From: Streptomyces geranii
GTDB lineage: Bacteria; Actinomycetota; Actinomycetes; Streptomycetales; Streptomycetaceae
Length of the DNA: 64,000 nucleotides
Direction: 5' to 3'
Assembly (NCBI RefSeq): GCF_002954775.1
Contig: NZ_PJME01000012.1
Coordinates: forward strand, 124,001-188,000
Shown one piece after another: positions 8,739 through 17,424 of the stretch; position 1 is the stretch's first letter, and every line of letters begins with the position of its first letter. The position numbers and the translations under genes were made by a program. The notes under the pieces were generated by a model. That model did no database searches. It worked only from the letters and a program-made list of their open reading frames with translations, and was not told the origin of the DNA.

Positions 8739-9694
8739 CGACGAAGACGAAGGTCGCCATCATCGGGTCGGGCAACATCGGCACCGATCTGATGATCAAG
8801 GTGCTGCGCCTGTCGGACTCGCTGGAGATGGCCGCCATGGTGGGCATCGACCCGGACTCCGACGGTCTCGCCCGCGCCGCGCGGTTCGGCGTGCCCACCA
8901 CGCACGAGGGCGTCGACGGCCTGATCGCGCTCCCCCACTTCGACGGGATCGGCATCGTCTTCGACGCGACCTCCGCCAGGGCCCACCTCGCGAACGCCGC
9001 GAAGCTCGCCCCGTACGGGAAGCGGCTCATCGACCTCACCCCGGCCGCGATCGGACCGTTCGTGGTCCCGCCGGTCAACCTGGAGGAGCACCTGGACCAG
9101 GGGGCCGACAACCTCAACATGGTCACCTGCGGCGGTCAGGCCACGATTCCCGTGGTCGCGGCCGTCTCGGCGGTCACCCCGGTCCACTACGCGGAGATCG
9201 TGGCCTCCATCGCGTCCAGGTCTGCGGGCCCGGGTACCCGGGCCAACATCGACGAGTTCACCGAGACCACCTCGCACGCCATCGAGTCCGTCGGTGGCGC
9301 GGCGCGCGGCAAGGCGATCATCGTCCTGAACCCGGCGGAGCCGCCGCTGATCATGCGGGACACCGTGTTCTGCCTGACCGGCGACGTCGACCACGACGCC
9401 GTACGCGCCTCGGTGGCGGCCATGGCCGAACGGGTCGCGCGGTACGTGCCCGGCTACCGCCTCAAGCAGGAGGTGCAGTTCACCCCGGTCGCCGACGGCG
9501 AACCCGTGCACACCCTCGTCCCGGACGGCGCGGGCCCGGTCACCACCCAGGTGTCGGTGTTCCTCGAAGTGGAGGGCGCCGCCCACTATCTGCCGGCCTA
9601 CGCCGGGAACCTGGACATCATGACGTCGGCCGCCCTGCGGGTCGCCGAGTCGATCGCCCAGCGCGCGACGGCCCCCGCGGAGGCGACCCGATGA
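8735..9694 (+). CDS. mhpF: Acetaldehyde dehydrogenase (acetylating)
   Basis: Converts the acetaldehyde from the aldolase to acetyl-CoA with NAD and CoA. The 319-residue protein has the N-terminal Rossmann motif GSGNIGTDL (11-19) and the catalytic cysteine Cys132 in NMVTCGGQATIP. It starts in an ATGA overlap with mhpD and ends in an ATGA overlap with mhpE, which matches the known complex between dehydrogenase and aldolase, where the toxic aldehyde is channelled. Family assignment is secure. Confidence 0.95.
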   Translation: MTTKTKVAIIGSGNIGTDLMIKVLRLSDSLEMAAMVGIDPDSDGLARAARFGVPTTHEGVDGLIALPHFDGIGIVFDATSARAHLANAAKLAPYGKRLIDLTPAAIGPFVVPPVNLEEHLDQGADNLNMVTCGGQATIPVVAAVSAVTPVHYAEIVASIASRSAGPGTRANIDEFTETTSHAIESVGGAARGKAIIVLNPAEPPLIMRDTVFCLTGDVDHDAVRASVAAMAERVARYVPGYRLKQEVQFTPVADGEPVHTLVPDGAGPVTTQVSVFLEVEGAAHYLPAYAGNLDIMTSAALRVAESIAQRATAPAEATR

Positions 9695-10788
9695 CGACCG
9701 GAGCGACAAACGCGACGACGAACGGCGAGACGTCGGCCACCGGGGCTCCGCCCGCCCGCGTGGACCGGCGGCTGTACATCCAGGACGTCACCCTGCGGGA
9801 CGGCATGCACGCCGTCCGGCACCGCGTCGACCCGGCCGACGTGGGCCGTATCGTGGCCGCGCTCGACGCGGCGGGGGTCGACGCCATCGAGGTCGCCCAC
9901 GGCGACGGCCTCGCGGGCGGCTCGGTGAACTACGGTCCGGGCAGCCACACCGACTGGGAGTGGATCGAGGCCGCGGCCGACAGCGTCCGCTCGGCGGTCC
10001 TCACCACGCTCCTCCTGCCCGGCATCGGCACCATCACGGAACTGGAGCGCGCCCACGCGCTGGGCGTCCGCTCGGTGCGCGTGGCGACCCACTGCACCGA
10101 GGCCGACATCTCCGCGCAGCACATCGCCAAGGCCCGCGAGCTGGGGATGGACGTCGCGGGCTTCCTGATGATGAGCCACCTGGCCCCGGCGGCCGAACTC
10201 GCCGCCCAGGCCAGGCTGATGGAGTCCTACGGCGCGCACTGCGTGTACGTCACCGACTCCGGGGGCCGGCTCACCATGGACGGGATGCGCGAGCGCGTAC
10301 GGGCCTACCGCGACGTGCTCGACCCGGCCACCGAGGTCGGTGTGCACGCGCACGAGAACCTGTCGCTGTCGGTCGCCAACAGCGTCGTCGCCGTGGAGGA
10401 GGGCGTGACCCGGGTGGACGCCTCCCTCGCCGGGCAGGGCGCGGGGGCGGGAAACTGCCCGATCGAGGCGTTCGTCGCCGTCGCGACCCTGAACGGCTGG
10501 GAGCACGGCTGCGACGTGTTCGCCCTCCAGGACGCCGCCGACGACCTGGTCCGACCCCTGCGGGACCGCCCAGTGCAGGTCGACCGGGAGACCCTGACCC
10601 TCGGCTACGCGGGCGTGTACTCGTCCTTCCTCCGGCACGCCGAGATCGCCGCCGCCCGCTACGGCGTCGACGCCCGGACCCTGCTCCTGGAGGTGGGCCG
10701 CCGGGGCCTGGTGGGCGGCCAGGAGGACATGATCGTGGACATCGCCCTCGACCTGGCCCCGGCCGGGAACACGCCTGCCCAGCACTGA
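9691..10788 (+). CDS. mhpE: 4-hydroxy-2-oxovalerate aldolase
   Basis: Pyruvate aldolase that splits 4-hydroxy-2-oxopentanoate into pyruvate and acetaldehyde; partner of MhpF. The 365-residue protein has the family metal/base region TLRDGMHAVRH, the VTDSGGRLT strand and the metal-ligand motif GVHAHENLSLSVAN, and ends with the communication domain typical of DmpG/MhpE (LRHAEIAAARYGVD). The start codon overlaps the mhpF stop (ATGA). The first 24 residues form a Thr/Asn/Ala-rich tail not usual in the family; a later start cannot be excluded. It is the last gene of the pathway. Confidence 0.95.
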   Translation: MTTGATNATTNGETSATGAPPARVDRRLYIQDVTLRDGMHAVRHRVDPADVGRIVAALDAAGVDAIEVAHGDGLAGGSVNYGPGSHTDWEWIEAAADSVRSAVLTTLLLPGIGTITELERAHALGVRSVRVATHCTEADISAQHIAKARELGMDVAGFLMMSHLAPAAELAAQARLMESYGAHCVYVTDSGGRLTMDGMRERVRAYRDVLDPATEVGVHAHENLSLSVANSVVAVEEGVTRVDASLAGQGAGAGNCPIEAFVAVATLNGWEHGCDVFALQDAADDLVRPLRDRPVQVDRETLTLGYAGVYSSFLRHAEIAAARYGVDARTLLLEVGRRGLVGGQEDMIVDIALDLAPAGNTPAQH

Positions 10789-10794
10789 GCGTCT

Positions 10795-10822
10795 GCGTCG
10801 GGGTAGTCGCTGTGAGCGACGC
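10795..10822 (+). terminator. Hairpin after mhpE
   Basis: GCGTCG at 10795-10800 pairs with CGACGC at 10817-10822, or alternatively GTCGCT at 10806-10811 pairs perfectly with AGCGAC at 10815-10820 around a 3-base loop. It starts 7 bases after the mhpE stop and is a reasonable terminator for the lower-pathway operon. Confidence 0.5.
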
Positions 10823-11343
10823 CCGCGTTCCAGCAGGCCGAGGAAGAGGCTTCCGGACTGCGGTCTCGGGATCGCGGGTTCCGGATCGTCGTCCGGTGCC
10901 CGTTGCGTCGACCGCGCCCAACTCGGCCTGGACCGCGCACAGTACGCCGTCACGCCCAGGCCGCCACCGCCGACGACATGATCTCCAGCTACCCGCGGCG
11001 CAGCACCCGCAGCGAGCGCCGCCGGCTGGAACCCCTCGTCGGCGGCGGGCCAGGTCCGTGTCCCGCAGTCGCCGCAGGCGGGGGCGGGAGCGCTTGCGAT
11101 CAGCAATCCTCACGCCGTCGCCTCATGGGCGATGCGGAGCGGCACCGTCGGCGGCAGACAGCTGGGGTGGGGCGTCCTGAGCACCGGAGGAGCGAGCGAT
11201 TTGGGGCCCGGTGTCAGGGCCGGCGTCTGGATGTATGTCACCAATGACAACAAGGCGTCCTCGATCACGTGCGGCCCGTTCGAGGTGCCCCTGGTGGTAG
11301 GACGCCGCCAGGAGACCTCGGGTGTCCGGGCGGCAGCGGCCGT
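10823..11343. other. Intergenic region without a supported gene
   Basis: About 520 bases between the mhpE hairpin and the end of the convergent marR gene. Open frames exist on both strands, but none has a ribosome site, a recognisable domain or convincing third-position bias. It may hold decayed coding sequence; I see no mobile-element motif. Confidence 0.4.
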
Positions 11344-11829
11344 TCAGCGGCTGAGGAGGGTGAGTTGCCGGTTCATCTCGGCCAGGAACCGGACGACGAC
11401 GGCCAGTTCGTCGGTCGTGAAGCGGTCGCATGCCGCCGCGGTGCTGTGGGCCAGCGGGCGGAAGTAGTCGCTGGCCACGCGTCGGGCCGCCGGCGCGTAG
11501 TGCAGGTGCACCACGCGCCGGTCGTCGACCGCCCTGACGCGCTGGATGTGGCCCGTCTTCTCCAGGCGGTCGATGCACGCGGTGACCGCGCCGGACGTGA
11601 GGCTGAGTTGCTCGCGCAGCCGGCCGGGCGTCATGGGTCCGTCGTCGGTGTCGGCGTCCAGGATCGCGATCAGGGCCAGTACGTCGGTGAGGTGCAGGCC
11701 CTGCGCCTGCGCGAAGTCGTGGGCGATGCGGTTGAACTCGGCGTTCATCGCGCGCAGGAGTACGGCGAAGGCCTGTAGTCCCGTCGGGTCGTCTCCGGGA
11801 AGGGGCGACGAGGAGTTGTTGACGGGCAT
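11344..11829 (-). CDS. MarR-family transcriptional regulator
   Basis: 161-residue winged-helix regulator, probably repressing the divergent MMPL exporter gene and itself. The middle shows the MarR helix-turn-helix and wing: LTDVLALIAILD, then GRLREQLSLTSGAVTACIDRLEKTGHIQR followed by DDRRVVHLHYAPAARR. ATG 11829 was chosen over an upstream in-frame start because a TATACT -10 element (complement of 11836-11841) ends 6 bases before it, suggesting a leaderless transcript. Operators for such a protein lie in the shared promoter region. A role in controlling the adjacent mhp cluster is possible but the genes converge, so this is less likely. Confidence 0.88.
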   Translation of the reverse strand: MPVNNSSSPLPGDDPTGLQAFAVLLRAMNAEFNRIAHDFAQAQGLHLTDVLALIAILDADTDDGPMTPGRLREQLSLTSGAVTACIDRLEKTGHIQRVRAVDDRRVVHLHYAPAARRVASDYFRPLAHSTAAACDRFTTDELAVVVRFLAEMNRQLTLLSR

Positions 11830-11846
11830 GCCCCCAGTATATGTTC

Positions 11847-11875
11847 TCTCAATCATTGAGATACTTGATGATTGA
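11847..11875. promoter_or_regulatory. Nested inverted repeats, likely MarR operator
   Basis: TCTCAA-tca-TTGAGA (11847-11861) overlaps a second, wider perfect repeat, TCAATCAT at 11849-11856 with ATGATTGA at 11868-11875. The AT-rich sites lie between the marR -10 element and the exporter start, as expected for a divergent MarR-controlled promoter. Binding is inferred. Confidence 0.65.
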
Positions 11876-11904
11876 CTCATTTCCGCCGCCGTCTGAGGAT
11901 GCTC

Positions 11905-14052
11905 ATGGGAACCACACCGCGCCGGGCCCGGTGGCTCGTACCGCTCGTCCTGCTTCTCGTCTGGCTGGGCGTGGGCGGCACGCTCGGTCCCTACGCCGGG
12001 AAACTGGGCGAGGTGGCCACCAACGACCAGGCCGCGTTCCTGCCGCAGAGCGCCGAGTCGACCCAGCTACTCACGGCGCGGAAGGCGTTCGACCAGTCCG
12101 AGACACTGCCGGCCATCGTGGTCTGGACAGCAGACGGGAACCAGGTCGGCACGGCCCAGCAGACCGCCGCCACCCGCGCCGTCGGCGCACTCGCCGGACA
12201 GCCCGCAGTGGTCGGACGCCCCTCCCCCGCCGTCCTCTCCGACGACGGACAGGCCCTGCAGGCCGTCGTCCAGCTGAGGTCCGACCTCGGGGAGAAACTC
12301 CCGGAGGTCCTCGACACCGTGCGTGAGGCGGCCCGGGGCGTGCCGGGCGTCACGGCACAGATCGCGGGACCGGCCGCGAGCCAGGCCGACCTGTCGGGCG
12401 CATTCGCGGGCATCGACGGACTGCTGCTGGGCGTGGCGCTGGGCGCCGTACTCCTGATCCTGCTGCTCGTCTACCGCAGCGTCCTGCTGCCGCTCCTGAT
12501 CATCCTCGGGGCTGTCCTCGCCCTCGGACTGGCCTGCGCGGTCGTCTACGTGCTCGCGGACCGGGACGTGGTCAGGGTGGACGGGCAGGTGCAGGGCATT
12601 CTGTCGATCCTCGTGATCGGCGCCGCCACCGACTACGCGCTTCTGCTGGCCGCCCGTTTCCGTGAGGAGATCACGGTGCACGGGGACCGGACCGCCGCCG
12701 CGGTGGCCGCGGTACGCCGTTCCTTCGGCGCGATCACGGCGAGCGCCGCCACCGTGGCGCTCGGCCTGCTGGCCCTGCTCGCCAGCGACCTCACGAACAA
12801 CCGCGCCCTCGGCCCGGTCGGCGCCATCGGCATCGTGTGCGCCGCGCTCTGCGCGCTCACCTTCCTGCCGGCCGTACTGGCCCTGCTGGGCCGCACCGCC
12901 TACTGGCCCTCCCGGCCGAAGGCGTCCGGCACACCCGACACGCCGGATGCGGCCGTCGCGTCCGACGCACCGGCCCGAGGACACGGCGTGTGGAACCGCG
13001 TCGCCGCGGCCGTGGACGCACGGCCGCGCCTGATCTGGGTGGTTACCGCCCTCGCCCTGGCCGCCCTCGCGGCCTTCTCACCCTCCCTGTCCGCCAAGGG
13101 GGTACCGCTCGACGAGATCTTCGTGGGCCGGGCCGACTCGGTCACCGCCCAGGAGACCCTCGGCAAGCACTTCCCGGGCGGATCCGGCAACCCCGCCGTC
13201 ATCATCGCCGACGCCGACCGCGCCGCTCAGGTGACCGCCACGGCCAGGCGCACCCAGGGCGTGGCGTCGGCCGACACCGTATCCGCCACGGGACGGCCGG
13301 ACTCCGCCGAACCGCTCGTCGTGGACGGCCGCGTCCGGATCGACGCCACTCTCCAGGCCCCGGCGGACAGCGAAGCGGCCAAGCGGACCGTCACACGGCT
13401 GCGCGCGAACCTGCACGCCGTGGCCGGGGCCGACGCGCTGGTCGGCGGGTACACGGCACAGCTGTACGACACCCAGCGGACCGCCGCCCACGACCGCACC
13501 GTCATCGTGCCCGTCGTGCTCGGCATCATCCTGCTCATTCTGATGATGCTGCTGCGCTCGTTCCTGGTCCCCGTGCTGCTGGTGGCCACCGTCGCGCTCA
13601 ACTTCCTGGCGACGCTCGGCGTGTCGGCGCTCGTCTTCCAGCACCTTCTCGGCTTCAGCGGCACGGATGCCTCGGTGCCGCTGTACGGGTTCGTGTTCCT
13701 GGTGGCCCTCGGCGTCGACTACAACATCTTCCTGATGTCCCGGGTACGGGAGGAGTCACTCTCCCACGGCACACGGCAGGGCGTGCTGCGCGGACTCACC
13801 ACGACCGGCGGCGTGATCACCTCGGCCGGCGTGGTCCTCGCCGCGACCTTCGCGGCCCTGACAGTGATCCCGCTCGCCTTCCTGGTGCAGATCGCGTTCA
13901 TCGTGGCGTTCGGCGTCCTGCTCGACACGCTCGTCGTCCGCTCACTGCTGGTACCCGCCCTCGTGATCGACTCCGGGCCCCGGGTGTGGTGGCCGAGTTC
14001 CCTGGCCCGGGACACCGGCGGACGCGGGAACGGGCAGCAGCCCCCAGCGTGA
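11905..14052 (+). CDS. MMPL/RND-family membrane transporter
   Basis: 715-residue inner-membrane exporter of the MMPL family (lipid, drug or other hydrophobic compound export). It has the two-fold RND architecture: a first transmembrane helix near the N terminus (RWLVPLVLLLVWLGVGG), a large periplasmic-type loop, a helix bundle (residues about 170-335), a second single helix (LIWVVTALALAALAAFSP), a second loop and a final bundle. The helix-4 signatures ATDYALLLAARFREE and GVDYNIFLMSRVREE carry the proton-relay Asp-Tyr pairs of this family. ATG 11905 follows GAGG at 11895-11898; upstream TTG and ATG starts are also in frame. It is divergent from marR, so drug- or metabolite-induced export is likely. 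Confidence 0.92.
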   Translation: MGTTPRRARWLVPLVLLLVWLGVGGTLGPYAGKLGEVATNDQAAFLPQSAESTQLLTARKAFDQSETLPAIVVWTADGNQVGTAQQTAATRAVGALAGQPAVVGRPSPAVLSDDGQALQAVVQLRSDLGEKLPEVLDTVREAARGVPGVTAQIAGPAASQADLSGAFAGIDGLLLGVALGAVLLILLLVYRSVLLPLLIILGAVLALGLACAVVYVLADRDVVRVDGQVQGILSILVIGAATDYALLLAARFREEITVHGDRTAAAVAAVRRSFGAITASAATVALGLLALLASDLTNNRALGPVGAIGIVCAALCALTFLPAVLALLGRTAYWPSRPKASGTPDTPDAAVASDAPARGHGVWNRVAAAVDARPRLIWVVTALALAALAAFSPSLSAKGVPLDEIFVGRADSVTAQETLGKHFPGGSGNPAVIIADADRAAQVTATARRTQGVASADTVSATGRPDSAEPLVVDGRVRIDATLQAPADSEAAKRTVTRLRANLHAVAGADALVGGYTAQLYDTQRTAAHDRTVIVPVVLGIILLILMMLLRSFLVPVLLVATVALNFLATLGVSALVFQHLLGFSGTDASVPLYGFVFLVALGVDYNIFLMSRVREESLSHGTRQGVLRGLTTTGGVITSAGVVLAATFAALTVIPLAFLVQIAFIVAFGVLLDTLVVRSLLVPALVIDSGPRVWWPSSLARDTGGRGNGQQPPA

Positions 14053-14160
14053 CGACACCGCTGCCCGGAACCCGTGATCCGCAGTGGGGCGGCCTGCCGT
14101 GCGAACGGACGGTGGCTGCACGGAGCCGGATGCGACGCGGTGCGATCCCGTGGCGCCCTC

Positions 14161-15774
14161 TCAACGATCGTGACGTTCCCCTCGCGCGCGGCTCGCGGCG
14201 CCGACGATGTTGCGTGCCATGCCGCCGAACACGACCGCGTGGAAGGGCCAGATGCTCCACCAGTAGAGGTGGCCCAGCAGTCCGCGCGGGTGGAACAGCG
14301 CCCGCTGCCGGTACCGGACGGGCCCGCCGGCGTCGCCCTCCACGCTCATCTCCAGCCAGGCCAGGCCGGGCAACCGCATCTCGGCGCGCAGCCGCAGCAG
14401 TCGGCCGCGCTCGATCTCCTCCACGCGCCAGAAGTCCAGCGAGTCGCCGACCCTCAGCCGCCGCGCGTCCCGTCGGCCCCGGCGCAGGCCCACGCCGCCG
14501 AACAGTCGGTCGAGCCAGCCGCGTACCACCCAGGCGAGCGAGAAGGAGTACCAGCCGTTCTCCCCACCGATTCCCTCGATGACCTGCCACAGCGCGTCCG
14601 GCGCGACATCCGTGTCGAGTTCGCGCAGGTCGCTGTAGAGGCTGCCGCCCGCCCAGTCCGGATCGGTGGGCAGCGGATCGCTGGGGGCTCCCGGCACGGA
14701 GGCCGAGGACCAGCGGGTGGCGACCTGGGCCTCGCGGACGCGTCGCAGTGCTAGGGCGACGGCACGGTCGAAGCCCAGAGGGCGGCCGGGCGGGCTGGGC
14801 ACGTACCGCTCGATGTCCTGCTCCCCGCACACCACCTCGTGGCGCAGCGACTCCGTCAGCGGGCGGGCGATGGAGGCGGGAACCGGGGTCACCAGGCCCA
14901 CCCAATGGCTCGACAGGCCCGGTGTCAGCACCGGCACGGGCAGGATGACCCGCTTGGGCAGACCGGCGACGGCCGCGTACCGGTGCATCATCTCCAGATA
15001 CGTGAGGACGTCGGGGCCTCCGATGTCGAAGGCGCGGCTGACCTCGGAGGGAAGAGCGGCGCAGCCCACCAGGACGCGCAGCACGTCCCGTACGGCGATC
15101 GGCTGGATACGGGTGCGCACCCAGCGCGGGGTCACCATCACCGGCAGGCGCTCGGTGAGGTAGCGCAGCATCTCGAAGCTCGCCGAGCCCGAGCCGATGA
15201 TCACTGCGGCGCGCAGCACGGCGGTCGGCACACCCGAGTCCAGCAGGATGCGGCCGACCTCGGCGCGCGAGCGAAGGTGCGGCGACAGCCGGGACTCCGC
15301 GACGCCGTCGGGAGTGAGTCCGCCCAGGTAGACCAGGCGGCGGACCCCCGCCAGGCGGGCCTGCTCGCCGAAGACGCGGGCCGCCGCGCGATCGGCACCC
15401 TCGAAGTCCCGGCCGCTGCCCAGGGCGTGCACCAGGTAATAGGCCACGTCCACGCCGTCCAGCGCCCGTGCCGTCGACTCGGCGTCGGTCACGTCGCCCC
15501 GGACGATCTCCACGCGCCCGGCCCATGGATGGTCGCGCAGCTTGTGCGGGGTGCGGGCCACGCAGCGTACGCGGTAACCCGCGTCCAGCAGCTCCGGCAC
15601 CAGCCGACCGCCGATGTAGCCGCTGGCACCGGTCACCAGACAGGTCAGGGCGGTCCGGGCCGCTGCCCCGTCCCCGGTCGTGGTCCTGGCCTCTTCGTCC
15701 GTCACAGGTCCGTCCAGTCCGTCGAGTACGTCAGTGCTGTGCCGGCGCTGTGCCGTACCGGCGCTGCCCGTCAC
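14161..15774 (-). CDS. NAD(P)-binding epimerase-like protein with DUF2867 domain
   Basis: Up to 537 residues. The N-terminal half is an NmrA/atypical-SDR Rossmann fold with TGASGYIGGRL at about 46-56, followed by VARTPHKL and DGVDVAYYLVHALGSG. The C-terminal half matches DUF2867, with the conserved GWYSFSLAWVVRGWLDRLFGG and SLDFWRVEEIERGRLLRLRAEM stretches. This domain pair is common in actinomycetes and related bacteria; its reaction is unknown. The start is uncertain: GTG 15774 sits directly behind a G-run, while GTG 15705 gives a shorter N terminus closer to the Rossmann fold. It points toward the MMPL gene and is probably the last gene of the minus-strand group. Confidence 0.82.
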   Translation of the reverse strand: MTGSAGTAQRRHSTDVLDGLDGPVTDEEARTTTGDGAAARTALTCLVTGASGYIGGRLVPELLDAGYRVRCVARTPHKLRDHPWAGRVEIVRGDVTDAESTARALDGVDVAYYLVHALGSGRDFEGADRAAARVFGEQARLAGVRRLVYLGGLTPDGVAESRLSPHLRSRAEVGRILLDSGVPTAVLRAAVIIGSGSASFEMLRYLTERLPVMVTPRWVRTRIQPIAVRDVLRVLVGCAALPSEVSRAFDIGGPDVLTYLEMMHRYAAVAGLPKRVILPVPVLTPGLSSHWVGLVTPVPASIARPLTESLRHEVVCGEQDIERYVPSPPGRPLGFDRAVALALRRVREAQVATRWSSASVPGAPSDPLPTDPDWAGGSLYSDLRELDTDVAPDALWQVIEGIGGENGWYSFSLAWVVRGWLDRLFGGVGLRRGRRDARRLRVGDSLDFWRVEEIERGRLLRLRAEMRLPGLAWLEMSVEGDAGGPVRYRQRALFHPRGLLGHLYWWSIWPFHAVVFGGMARNIVGAASRARGERHDR

Positions 15775-15848
15775 CCCCTACGGTGTCGGTGGACCGGCCG
15801 GACGCACCTGCCGCACGAGGCGATCGGGTGACCCCACCGCGCACCGCC

Positions 15849-16835
15849 TCAGACGTCGTGGCCCGCCGGCTCGGCCCCGGCGGCCCTTCTCGTCCGCTGT
15901 CCGAGGAGGGCTCCCGGGAGGGCGACCCGCCCCTCCTCCGGCCGTACCGGGGTGTCGGCGGACGCGGTGCGGGCGAGTTCAGCGGTGAACTGCGCGCCGG
16001 TGAGCAGGGCGAGGTTGGACAGCCAGAGCCAGACGAGGAAGACGACGACGCCCGCGAGGGAGCCGTAGAGCCTGCTGTACGCGTTCAGGCCGGCGGCGTA
16101 CCAGGCGAAGCCCGCGGAGACCGCCAGCCACAGAGCGGCGGCCAGGACGCCGCCGGGCAGGCTGTGCGCACGTCGGCGTGCCGGGTCCGGACCGGTGTGG
16201 AAAACCACCAGGACCAGCAGGGCGACCAGGCACAGCAGCAGCGGCCAGCGCAGCACGCTCCAGACCAGGGTCACGGTGGTGTCCGCGCCCGCGATCCGGC
16301 CCGCCGCCTCGGCGAGCGGACCGGTCAGCAGGAGAACGAGGGAACCGGCGAGGAGCAGCCCGAGCAGCGCGAGCGCGGTCAACACGATGCGGGGAGCCCG
16401 GCGCCAGGGCGAACGCCGGTCCTGGACCCGGTGCATGCGGTGCAGGGCGCGGCGGAAGACGGCGAGATAGCTGGAGGCCGACCACAGCGCGCTGGCCGTG
16501 CCCGCCACGAGGAGCGGCCAGACCTTCGCGTCCGCGTCCAGTGCGCGGGACATGACCGCGTTCAGGTCGGCACCCGACTCGGCCGGGGCGTAGGCCGTGA
16601 CATGGGCGACGAACTGCTCGGCCGTGTCGGGGCTGATCAGCCCGAACGCGAGGACGGTGACGAGCAGCGCGGGCAGGACGGCCAGGATCGCGTAGTACGT
16701 CAGCGCCGCCGCGTGGTCGGTGATGTCGTCGTTCCACAGGGACACGGGTGTCCGCCGCAGCGCCGGCCACCAGGTGGCGGGCAGTGGGGTCCGGAGTGCG
16801 CGGCGGTCATCGCCGGCGTACGGGTCAGCGGACAC
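15849..16835 (-). CDS. YihY/BrkB-family inner-membrane protein
   Basis: 328-residue integral membrane protein of the BrkB family (once misnamed RNase BN). It shows about six hydrophobic segments after a cytoplasmic N terminus, the diagnostic NDDITDHAAALTYYAILAVLPALL segment split across the first helix, an ASYLAVFRRALHRM-type loop and the LYGSLAGVVVFLVWLWLSNLALLTGAQFTAEL end. GTG 16835 was chosen because it begins just before the family-like sequence and overlaps the amaP stop by 11 bases; upstream translation is Arg/Cys-rich and unlike protein. It is the last gene of the Asp23 operon, so a role in envelope maintenance is plausible. Confidence 0.85.
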   Translation of the reverse strand: MSADPYAGDDRRALRTPLPATWWPALRRTPVSLWNDDITDHAAALTYYAILAVLPALLVTVLAFGLISPDTAEQFVAHVTAYAPAESGADLNAVMSRALDADAKVWPLLVAGTASALWSASSYLAVFRRALHRMHRVQDRRSPWRRAPRIVLTALALLGLLLAGSLVLLLTGPLAEAAGRIAGADTTVTLVWSVLRWPLLLCLVALLVLVVFHTGPDPARRRAHSLPGGVLAAALWLAVSAGFAWYAAGLNAYSRLYGSLAGVVVFLVWLWLSNLALLTGAQFTAELARTASADTPVRPEEGRVALPGALLGQRTRRAAGAEPAGHDV

Positions 16836-17424
16836 GAGGCCGGCGGTGCGGACGTGCGCCCAGGCGCAGGCGGGTGTGGGCGGTGTACGGCGCCGCCGCC
16901 TCCTCGGCCTCGGCCACCACCGCGCACAGGGCGGGCAGTACCTCCTCCGGGGGCGTGTCCGGACGCAGCCACACCCGGAGACCGATGTCCAGTCGCTGCC
17001 GGGAGCGGGGCCGGACGCCGACGCGGCAGCGGGCAACGCCCGGCAGTGCCGCCGTCCGTGCGGTCAGGGCCTCCGCCAGTGCCTGGGGGCGCACGGTGGC
17101 CCCGGCCGTGGGCAGGGCCAGCCGGCGGGCCGGGCCGGAGTGCAGCTGGGCGAGGGCCCAGCAGGTCAGGAGCACGGTCAGGGCGATGGTCACGGCCATG
17201 ATCGTAGGCGTCCACCAGCCTGTGCCACGCAACTGCGCCAGCCGGTCGCGGTCGAGCAGCACGGAGCCGGTACCGGCGCCCGTCTCTGCGCTCGGCCACC
17301 AGGACGGCAGCCGGTCGGCGACGGCACGGTCCGCGGCGACGAGCCACGAGCCGGCGAGAAGCAGGGCCAGGCCGACGGCCCCGAGTGCGAAACGGTTGAC
17401 GGCTGTACGGGATTGCCGCATCAC
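16825..17424 (-). CDS. amaP: AmaP-like Asp23 membrane-anchor protein
   Basis: 199-residue protein with two predicted transmembrane helices (about residues 10-32 and 71-92) separated by a loop, then a soluble domain containing paired Arg-rich strands (RLALPTAGATVRPQALAEALTARTAALPG). This is the pattern of AmaP, which anchors the Asp23 alkaline-shock protein to the membrane in Gram-positive bacteria. It starts in a 4-base overlap with the preceding DUF6286-like gene, and an Asp23 gene leads the operon, which supports the assignment strongly. Confidence 0.85.
   Translation of the reverse strand: MMRQSRTAVNRFALGAVGLALLLAGSWLVAADRAVADRLPSWWPSAETGAGTGSVLLDRDRLAQLRGTGWWTPTIMAVTIALTVLLTCWALAQLHSGPARRLALPTAGATVRPQALAEALTARTAALPGVARCRVGVRPRSRQRLDIGLRVWLRPDTPPEEVLPALCAVVAEAEEAAAPYTAHTRLRLGARPHRRPRVR

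Noticed and set aside
10823..11343. Possible gene between mhpE and marR
   Set aside because: Frames on both strands lack ribosome sites, recognisable domains and consistent codon bias.
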